Positions 6,107-11,004 of a DNA stretch of 11,004 nucleotides are shown piece by piece. The notes under the pieces were generated by a model. It was not told the DNA's origin. It searched no databases and saw only the letters and a program-made list of their open reading frames with translations. Numbering within the stretch: position 1 is the stretch's first letter; each line of letters begins with the position of its first letter. Made by a program: the position numbers and the translations under genes. This DNA is from CAZXYF01 sp964644705 (GTDB lineage: Bacteria; Planctomycetota; Brocadiia; SM23-32): positions 1 through 11,004 of the forward strand of contig CAZXYF010000104.1 in assembly GCA_964644705.1 (NCBI GenBank). The letters run 5' to 3'.

Positions 6107-7282
6107 TCACTCCCCGAGTTCCACGCATCGTCTGCGGTAATGCCGATAATCTTCCAGGGAGACCTCGGCCGGCACGCCGTGATCACAGGTGGGAATGTAT
6201 CCGCCGCGTTCGCGCATGGGTGGCAGTATGCGTTCCACCATCTCATCGATTGCTTTTTTGCCTTTGGCCAGTTCCCGTTTGTCGATTCCGCCCCGAATAA
6301 CCAGGTTGGGATATTCCTCACCAATCTCGACTACGTCACATCCCGATGCCACTTCAAACGGTGACATCACATCCATGTTGATCTCTTCCTGATACACCGG
6401 TATCACCGGTTCGACGTAGCCATCAGTGTCCACCTGCACATGGAGGTGGCGGTCCTGGTCTATCTGGCGGCGTCGGATGTTTTTCAGCAGTTCCTGGTAG
6501 TAGGGCGTCAGAAACTCGCGCATCATATCGGGGGAAATCAGCGGTCCACTGTTGTAGCAGATGTCCTCGGCAATGTAGAATTCGTCGATCGTCACGTGTT
6601 CCTGGTGCCGGGCAATGACCGCATCGGCCAGTTCCAGCCACGTTTGCATGCAATCGTGGATCAGCTCCGGAGAATCATGGAAGGTGTAGAGCAGATTCTC
6701 CGGTCCGATCAGGCTGCGCAGGTACATGTAGCCGCCGATGAGGTTCTGGACCATCATCTGCCCTTTAGCGGCGCCCGCTTTTGCCGCTTCCATCCTTTCA
6801 TCCAGATCCTCATATCGTTCCGGGCTTTCCGGATCCAGGCGCCATTTTACGTCTTCTTCCCACGTCTTCTGGTCTTTGACGGGATGATCCTCATATTCCG
6901 GCATGAATCCGCTGCGACGGCCTTTAAAATAGAGGACGTGGCGTCCGGCCGGATCCCGGACCAGTTCGTGATCCCCCCGATCCTCAATGACTTTCTCTTC
7001 ATACGCTGGTTCGAAAGCCGCCTCGCACCAGCCCAGCTGGCCCAATCCATAGCTTGCGCCGGGATCGTAGTGGAACTCCTCGGCCAGGTTGGCGTCCTCG
7101 GGAAGACCCTGTTCATGCCATTCGTCCATGCAGTAAAACCCGAATTCACAGTGATAGAACGGTGCTCCCGGGGTGATTGCGTACGTGTCGCGAAATTTGC
7201 GGATGTGTTCGGGCATCGATTCGCGGGGCGGAAGGGAATGGACACCATCGGCGGGCTGGGTTTCTTTTTTTGATAGGGACAT
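6107..7282 (-). CDS. Uroporphyrinogen decarboxylase (UROD) superfamily protein, not HemE
   Basis: The superfamily folds as a TIM-barrel and includes HemE and corrinoid-linked methyltransferases such as MtaA and CmuA. The 391 residues show the pattern of the UROD-like branch: AEDICYNSGPLISPDMMREF (238-257), VDTDGYVEPVIP (284-295), ISP-like MSPFEVASGCDV (306-317), GGIDKRELAKGKKAID (331-346) and GGYIPTCDHGVPAEVS (360-375). The HemE N-terminal motif around RQAGRY is absent, so porphyrin decarboxylation is unlikely. Methyl transfer or another role is possible, but no corrinoid protein gene is nearby and the substrate is unknown. No signal peptide is visible. AGGAGA lies 11 bases before the start (complement of 7294-7299). 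It converges on lon and lies downstream of the aldo/keto reductase on the same strand, separated by a repeat region, so it is probably transcribed on its own. Confidence 0.88.
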   Translation of the reverse strand: MSLSKKETQPADGVHSLPPRESMPEHIRKFRDTYAITPGAPFYHCEFGFYCMDEWHEQGLPEDANLAEEFHYDPGASYGLGQLGWCEAAFEPAYEEKVIEDRGDHELVRDPAGRHVLYFKGRRSGFMPEYEDHPVKDQKTWEEDVKWRLDPESPERYEDLDERMEAAKAGAAKGQMMVQNLIGGYMYLRSLIGPENLLYTFHDSPELIHDCMQTWLELADAVIARHQEHVTIDEFYIAEDICYNSGPLISPDMMREFLTPYYQELLKNIRRRQIDQDRHLHVQVDTDGYVEPVIPVYQEEINMDVMSPFEVASGCDVVEIGEEYPNLVIRGGIDKRELAKGKKAIDEMVERILPPMRERGGYIPTCDHGVPAEVSLEDYRHYRRRCVELGE

Positions 7283-7446
7283 TTTGATTTGTATCTCCTG
7301 ACGTATGAAAAAAATATGGAATATTCAGGCGGTAAAGATCTGCTAAAGCATGTGGTGAGTCGTGGCGGTGAAAAAGGGACTATGACCCGATGGTAATGAT
7401 GTTCAAAGCTGAAAGTTGATTTTTCGCCCATAGCCACTGTCGTTTT

Positions 7447-7522
7447 CCTTCATCGTTCGCCTTCGTCGGCTGTCCAAGGGGAGCGCCCCGGAGTAACGGC
7501 CGACAAAGGAGATGGATGAAGG
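7447..7522. repeat. Dispersed repeat, full copy folding as a long imperfect hairpin
   Basis: The left arm begins CCTTCATC (7447-7454) and pairs perfectly with GATGAAGG (7515-7522). After a partly mismatched stretch, 7460-7473 pairs with 7496-7509, with one mismatch and one wobble. The tip is GGGG (7478-7481) and CCCC (7486-7489) over AGCG. The right arm recurs at 5973-6000 (25 of 28) and the left arm at 10987-11004 (17 of 18). It sits in the 287-base gap between the UROD-like gene and the aldo/keto reductase. It encodes no protein and could act as a transcript end or messenger stabiliser, like REP/BIME elements. Confidence 0.75.
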
Positions 7523-7527
7523 GGTTC

Positions 7528-7561
7528 GACGAAGGTTTCGGGTCTCGCGTGGACCTTCGTC
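7528..7561. terminator. Possible terminator hairpin after the aldo/keto reductase
   Basis: GACGAAGG (7528-7535) and CCTTCGTC (7554-7561) are perfect reverse complements around an 18-base loop. On the minus strand the hairpin starts nine bases after the stop of the reductase gene, a fitting place for a transcript end, but no T-run follows. The 11 bases GCGTGGACCTT (7547-7557) recur at 10980-10990, just after the other aldo/keto reductase. Confidence 0.4.
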
Positions 7562-7569
7562 ATTCGCGT

Positions 7570-8544
7570 TTATCGGTTGAGCTCAAGCCATTCGATTTCG
7601 GCCGCGGACAGATCCACCTGAGCCGCTTCGATGTTGGCTTCCATTTCTTCCCGTTTTTCTACGCCCATAAGCGCGAAGAGATTCAGGTCAACGTTCATCA
7701 CGTATGCGGTGGCAATTTGTGGAATCGACAGCCCTTTCTCCTCCGCCAGCACCTCCGCTCGCTCAAGTCGCTGCACATTGATGTCGTGACAGTAGGCTTT
7801 TTGTGCAGCGTTGTCCAGCATGGTTTTATCTTCTTCGTAGTTGTTGCTCGTGATGCGGCCGCTGAAAAAGCCACGGGCCAGGCTGGAGTAGGCGAAAACT
7901 GGCGTGTTGGTTTTCCGATACCACTGCCGCGCATCCCGTTGTTCCGGGCCGCTGATACCGACACAGCCCTCGCCCCAGGGGTTCTCGACCTGGACGGCCA
8001 GGCTGAAGTGCGGACTGCTGGCGGCAAAACCGGTCAGGCCGTTTTTCTCGGCATACTCATTGGCCGCGTTGATCCGTTCGTGTGTCCAGTTGGAGGCGCC
8101 GGCTGCACCAATCAACCCTTCGTCAATATGTTTGTTAAGTCGTTCGACAATCGGCCCCACGGGCACTTCCGGGTTGTCCCTGTGCAGCATGTACATGTCG
8201 ATATAATCGGTGCGGAGCCGTGCCAGAGAATCATGCAGGTCGGCGGTGAGGTCATACGGGGTTACTTTTTGCCGATCCGGGTTGGGATGGCACCCTTTGG
8301 AGAGCACCACCATCTCGTCGCGGTTGCCGCGTTGCTCCATCCACTGACCGATGGCCCGTTCGCTGTTGCCTCCTGCATAGACGATGGCGGTATCGAGTGT
8401 GTTGCATCCGAGTTCCGCGGCCATATCGAGCAATTCAAAACTTTCTTCGAGATTTTGCGTGTTGACGATCATAGTGCCCAGCACGAGGCGGGATACGGGT
8501 TTGTCAATGCCGTCAACTTTGCCGTAAGGCATTTCAGCAGTCAT
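7570..8544 (-). CDS. Aldo/keto reductase family protein
   Basis: Aldo/keto reductases use NAD(P)H to reduce aldehydes and ketones, including sugars, in a monomeric TIM-barrel. The 324-residue product shows the full catalytic tetrad: Asp51 and Tyr56 in LDTAIVYAGGNSE, Lys83 in VVLSKGCHP and His121 in DMYMLHRDNPE. The family signature GASNWTHERI follows, then cofactor-region segments near the C-terminus (GVEKREEMEANIEAA). The substrate cannot be read. An in-frame ATG at 8589 would add 15 residues but has no ribosome site. ATG 8544 has GGAGA five bases upstream (complement of 8550-8554) and is chosen. It is the probable second gene of an operon with the dehydrogenase at 8608-9597 (63-base gap), and it is a paralog of the reductase at 10009-10968. 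Confidence 0.92.
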   Translation of the reverse strand: MTAEMPYGKVDGIDKPVSRLVLGTMIVNTQNLEESFELLDMAAELGCNTLDTAIVYAGGNSERAIGQWMEQRGNRDEMVVLSKGCHPNPDRQKVTPYDLTADLHDSLARLRTDYIDMYMLHRDNPEVPVGPIVERLNKHIDEGLIGAAGASNWTHERINAANEYAEKNGLTGFAASSPHFSLAVQVENPWGEGCVGISGPEQRDARQWYRKTNTPVFAYSSLARGFFSGRITSNNYEEDKTMLDNAAQKAYCHDINVQRLERAEVLAEEKGLSIPQIATAYVMNVDLNLFALMGVEKREEMEANIEAAQVDLSAAEIEWLELNR

Positions 8545-8586
8545 AAAAGTCTCCACTGTGTTGTAAGATTTAATTGGGGGGAAACA

Positions 8587-8598
8587 CATCTGCAGATG
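8587..8598. repeat. 12-base palindrome between dehydrogenase and reductase genes
   Basis: CATCTGCAGATG is a perfect palindrome with no spacer, in the 63-base gap of the likely two-gene operon. It may be a weak hairpin or a protein-binding site, and could occur by chance. Confidence 0.25.
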
Positions 8599-8607
8599 CG
8601 TTCAGGG

Positions 8608-9597
8608 TTATTTTTCCTCGAACGGATATTCAAGGTCCCATTGGGTCCGAAGTTTGTCCATCGTTCGTGCTATCTGGAGTGATTCGTTCAGGGGCATGAT
8701 ATCATGTTCCAGGTCTCCGTTCCGGAGGGAATTCATGACCGCAGCGGCCTCGTAATTCATGCCGTTTCCTTCCAGTGGGAATTCCATTGTCTCGGGTTCT
8801 TCGCCGGTGATCTCCACTGTCATGGTGGTGGGGATCCACCAGGGACTGTGAATGCGGATACGGCCCTCCGTGCCGTTGATAACCGCTTCCATCGGGGTAG
8901 CGGTCCGGATGGCGGATGAGCATGAAGCCAGTTCGCCATCGCCATAGGAAAACACCCAGGCAGCCTGCTCGTCAACCCCGGTATCACCGAGATGCGCGAA
9001 GCCGGTGAGATCGGCCGGTGGCCCAAACAACATTGAGGACAGAGCGCAGCAGTAAACACCCACGTCGAGCAGTGATCCTCCTGCCAGATCGGGATTGAAC
9101 AGGCGACTGTCGGGATCGGCGGCAGTTCGGAATCCAAAATCAACATTCAGCATCCGGATCTCGCCGATGGCCTGTTCCGCGGTCATAGCGCGTATTTTGT
9201 CCATGAGGGGGAAAAAACGACTCCACATGGCCTCCATACAGAAAAGTTGATTATCCCGGGCACATTGGATCATTTCCTTGGCCTGTGCGCTGTTGACGGC
9301 GAACGGCTTCTCACACAGAACGGGTTTGCCCGCCTCAAGACACAGCATCGTGTTCTCCTGATGAAAAGGGTGTGGCGTTGCGACATACACCACATCGGCG
9401 TCAGCTTGTTTCGCTAAGGCCTCATAGGAGTTGAAACGTGCATCCACATCGAATTCATCGCCAAACTCATCGGCCCGCTCCTGATTGCGACTGCCGATGG
9501 CTTGCAGGTTGGCATCGGGCAGTGACTGAAGGCCGGTGGCAAATTTATGCGCGATGGAACCTGTGCCGAGGATTGCCCAGTTGATTGTTGCGCTCAT
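8608..9597 (-). CDS. Gfo/Idh/MocA family NAD(P)-dependent oxidoreductase
   Basis: This family oxidises or reduces sugars, inositols and related alcohols with a bound nicotinamide cofactor. From ATG 9597 the protein has 329 residues. An N-terminal Rossmann fold opens with WAILGTGSIAHKFA (7-20) containing the dinucleotide-binding GTGSIA (11-16). The family motif EKP is at 96-98 in GKPVLCEKPFAVN. The C-terminal half has MEAMWSRFFPLM (121-132) and GGSLLDVGVY (173-182). These resemble the branch that includes dimeric dihydrodiol dehydrogenase and glucose-fructose oxidoreductase-like enzymes. No signal peptide is seen, so it is probably cytoplasmic. An upstream in-frame ATG at 9642 would add 15 unrelated residues. 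ATG 9597 has GGGAG five bases before it and is chosen. It is the likely first gene of an operon with the reductase at 7570-8544. Confidence 0.93.
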   Translation of the reverse strand: MSATINWAILGTGSIAHKFATGLQSLPDANLQAIGSRNQERADEFGDEFDVDARFNSYEALAKQADADVVYVATPHPFHQENTMLCLEAGKPVLCEKPFAVNSAQAKEMIQCARDNQLFCMEAMWSRFFPLMDKIRAMTAEQAIGEIRMLNVDFGFRTAADPDSRLFNPDLAGGSLLDVGVYCCALSSMLFGPPADLTGFAHLGDTGVDEQAAWVFSYGDGELASCSSAIRTATPMEAVINGTEGRIRIHSPWWIPTTMTVEITGEEPETMEFPLEGNGMNYEAAAVMNSLRNGDLEHDIMPLNESLQIARTMDKLRTQWDLEYPFEEK

Positions 9598-9614
9598 GCT
9601 ATCTCCCAGTAGTG

Positions 9615-9642
9615 AATATATTGCTCCCGCGCCGTTCACCAA
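9615..9642 (-). promoter_or_regulatory. Possible promoter for the dehydrogenase operon
   Basis: On the minus strand TTGGTG (complement of 9637-9642) and TATATT (complement of 9615-9620) are 16 bases apart. The -10 box matches five of six consensus positions, the -35 box only three. Transcription would start about 10 bases before ATG 9597, within or beside the ribosome site, which is unusually close. The -10 box falls inside the direct repeat 9611-9626. Confidence 0.3.
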
Positions 9643-9694
9643 CGCCTGTCGTCCAGTTGTGGGTGGGAAGGGCGGGGATAGAAAACGGTAAGAG

Positions 9695-9714
9695 CTTTGT
9701 CCAGATGGACAAAG
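9695..9714. promoter_or_regulatory. Operator-like inverted repeat
   Basis: CTTTGTCC (9695-9702) and GGACAAAG (9707-9714) are perfect reverse complements around AGAT. The 20-base size and position between divergent genes suit a dimeric repressor or activator site. A hairpin in a leader is the alternative. No regulator gene is in the window to match it to. Confidence 0.4.
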
Positions 9715-9875
9715 AGTGTGACGAAAGCCCGGAATAATGTCAAGCTATGCCCGGCGAAAAAAAGTGAATATACTGTTCTGGCACCGGGAAATGTAGGTGT
9801 ATCCGGGAGGCAGGCTTCATCTGTTCGGTATGCATCTTTGGGAAGTAGGCGGTTGGCAACCGAAGACCTCAAGTG

Positions 9876-9895
9876 GCGAAAGTATAACCTTTCGC
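9876..9895. promoter_or_regulatory. Inverted repeat enclosing TATAAC
   Basis: GCGAAAG (9876-9882) and CTTTCGC (9889-9895) are perfect reverse complements around TATAAC (9883-9888), which resembles a -10 box. TTGGCA (9853-9858) would be a good -35 box, but the 24-base spacing is too long. It may be an operator or leader hairpin for the second aldo/keto reductase, whose start is 113 bases away. Confidence 0.35.
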
Positions 9896-10008
9896 AAGCG
9901 GTGATAGAGGAAGAACGTAGTTGCGTGAGCAGCCTACCTCATGGTATTGTCCTATCGAATGTGAGTCCCCTGAATTGGTTGCCGAACAGAATAGAAAAGG
10001 TGATGACG

Positions 10009-10968
10009 ATGGAAAGAATTGAACTTGGCGTGAGCGGTTTGTCGGTGAGTAAAATGTGTATGGGGTGCATGCAGATGGGCTCCCGCGCGTTCGGTGATGA
10101 TATTGTGGATCTTCTCGATTGTTACCGGGATGCGGGGGGGAATTTTTTTGATACCGCGCACTGTTACTGTTTCTGGACGCCGGGCGGTGCCGGGAAAAGT
10201 GAACGACTCGTCGGGGATTATATCCGGGACAATGATTGCCGCGATGAAGTGATCATAGCAACAAAAGGTGCACATCCACAGGCGGATAGCTACCGTAAAA
10301 ACGAGCGATTCATGACCCCGTATCGGGTCCGGGCCGACATCGACGACAGCCTGGCGCGGTTACATCTCGATACGATTGACCTTTACTGGTTGCATCGGGA
10401 TGATCCAACGGTTGCGGTGTCGGAGATTCTGGATATGCTGCAGGAGGAAGTTGAGCGCGGGCGGATCCGCGCGTTCGGCGGGAGTAACTGGACATCCCAG
10501 CGTCTGGCTGAAGCGAATGAATACGCCGAGCAGCATGATATGGATGGGTTTGTTGGGAGTCAGCCGCGACTGAGCTTTCTGGAATATGAGGAGCAGACCG
10601 AAGAAGAACGGCTTGAGCCCGGAGTTCTTCTGCACGCCAACGACAGGGACCGGGAGTGGCATGCGGAATCCCAGTTGCCGATGATGGCTTACGGTCCGAC
10701 CGGCAACGGTTTTTTTGCTAACGCGGGAGAGCACCCCGAAAAATTCATCAGTGCGGAAAACACGGCCCGGGCAGAACGCGCCACGTCGTTGGCCAGACAG
10801 CTGGACTTCACCCCGAATCAGATTGCGCTGGCGTGGCTCATGCACCAGCCGTTTCCGATCATTCCCATTCTCGGCACGGCCAATGTGGATCATCTGAAGG
10901 ATGCACTGGGTGCCCCCGAGGTCGAGCTGTCTGAGGAGCAGGTGTCCTGGCTGGAGCACGGCGACTGA
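10009..10968 (+). CDS. Aldo/keto reductase family protein, second paralog
   Basis: This is an NAD(P)H-dependent reductase of the same TIM-barrel family as the gene at 7570-8544. The middle of the two proteins aligns clearly, for example DSLARL, LHRD(D/N)P, SNWT and ANEYAE at equivalent places. From ATG 10009 it has 319 residues. The catalytic tetrad is complete: Asp48 and Tyr53 in FFDTAHCYCFW, Lys86 in IIATKGAHP and His129 in DLYWLHRDDP. Late segments NQIALAWLM and PILGTANVDHL fit the cofactor-binding end. The frame is open back to 9697, but those residues do not fit the family. AAGG (9997-10000) lies eight bases before ATG 10009; ATG 10003 is only two bases from it. Runs of seven G and seven T (10134-10149) occur near the Asp48 codon. 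It is transcribed away from the dehydrogenase. The substrate is unknown. Confidence 0.92.
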   Translation: MERIELGVSGLSVSKMCMGCMQMGSRAFGDDIVDLLDCYRDAGGNFFDTAHCYCFWTPGGAGKSERLVGDYIRDNDCRDEVIIATKGAHPQADSYRKNERFMTPYRVRADIDDSLARLHLDTIDLYWLHRDDPTVAVSEILDMLQEEVERGRIRAFGGSNWTSQRLAEANEYAEQHDMDGFVGSQPRLSFLEYEEQTEEERLEPGVLLHANDRDREWHAESQLPMMAYGPTGNGFFANAGEHPEKFISAENTARAERATSLARQLDFTPNQIALAWLMHQPFPIIPILGTANVDHLKDALGAPEVELSEEQVSWLEHGD

Positions 10969-10986
10969 ACGGTCGGGGTGCGTGGA

Positions 10987-11004
10987 CCTTAATCGTTCGC
11001 CTTC
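10987..11004. repeat. Dispersed repeat, left arm, cut by window end
   Basis: These last 18 bases match 7447-7464 at 17 positions (CCTTAATC here, CCTTCATC there, then identical). The copy starts 18 bases after the stop of the second aldo/keto reductase and very likely continues beyond the window. Confidence 0.6.

Larger units (their letters stand above)
9598..10008. other. Divergent intergenic region with direct and inverted repeats
   Basis: This 411-base gap separates the dehydrogenase (leftward) from the second reductase (rightward). A 16-base direct repeat occurs at 9611-9626 and 9763-9778 (14 of 16, starting AGTGAATATA). Inverted repeats lie at 9695-9714, 9850-9862 (CGGTTG, G, CAACCG) and 9876-9895. 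The frame of the reductase stays open back to 9697, but the extra residues show no likeness to the family, so I read the region as regulatory. An untranslated leader with hairpins is also possible. Confidence 0.55.

Noticed and set aside
6440..7273. A 277-codon + strand frame opposite the UROD-like gene
   Set aside because: It is the antisense shadow of a gene with clear family motifs; its composition is not that of a real protein family I know.
7516..8682. A 388-codon open frame on the + strand opposite the aldo/keto reductase and dehydrogenase end
   Set aside because: It lies antisense to a reductase with a full catalytic tetrad and proper ribosome site, and its translation shows no recognisable domain.
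9697..10008. In-frame upstream extension of the second aldo/keto reductase by 104 residues
   Set aside because: The added residues do not resemble aldo/keto reductases, and a ribosome site precedes ATG 10009 where the family N-terminus begins.

Overview
The window reads as a bacterial chromosome segment of moderate GC content with two functional blocks. The left block (about 1-5950, + strand) carries translation and protein quality-control genes: prfB (release factor 2, with its programmed +1 frameshift), dnaJ, a small heat-shock protein (Hsp20) and lon. The right block (about 6100-10970) carries metabolic genes: a uroporphyrinogen-decarboxylase-like (UROD superfamily, not HemE) protein, two paralogous aldo/keto reductases and a Gfo/Idh/MocA-family dehydrogenase. 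UROD-like proteins, aldo/keto reductases and Gfo/Idh/MocA enzymes are especially abundant in the PVC superphylum (Lentisphaerota, Kiritimatiellota, Verrucomicrobiota). I infer such a host from gene content and general knowledge only; the window holds no rRNA or other phylogenetic marker that I could place.

Layout: 1-243 is intergenic, with a strong hairpin and a good sigma70-type promoter for prfB (244-1348). 1349-1731 is a 383-base non-coding stretch with several inverted repeats. dnaJ (1732-2859), hsp20 (2966-3415) and lon (3461-5950) follow on one strand with short gaps and probably form a proteostasis operon. The hsp20 ribosome-binding site lies in a small hairpin that could act as a thermosensor. 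After lon comes an intergenic stretch with one arm of a dispersed repeat and a 70-base array of heptamers, then the convergent UROD-like gene (6107-7282, -). 7283-7569 holds the full copy of the dispersed repeat, folded as a long imperfect hairpin. An aldo/keto reductase (7570-8544, -) and a Gfo/Idh/MocA dehydrogenase (8608-9597, -) form a likely operon, transcribed divergently from a second aldo/keto reductase (10009-10968, +). The 411-base divergent gap carries direct and inverted repeats that look like regulatory sites. The window ends inside another copy of the dispersed repeat.

How the genes work together: DnaJ and Hsp20 hold unfolded proteins and Lon degrades damaged ones, so their grouping makes sense as a stress-response unit. 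The two reductases and the dehydrogenase look like NAD(P)-dependent enzymes of carbohydrate or related carbonyl metabolism; their substrates cannot be read from the sequence. No mobile-element gene, CRISPR array, tRNA or rRNA was seen. No wholly new gene system is evident. The least explained material is intergenic: the dispersed hairpin repeat, the heptamer array, and the structured stretches before prfB, before dnaJ and between the divergent oxidoreductase genes.
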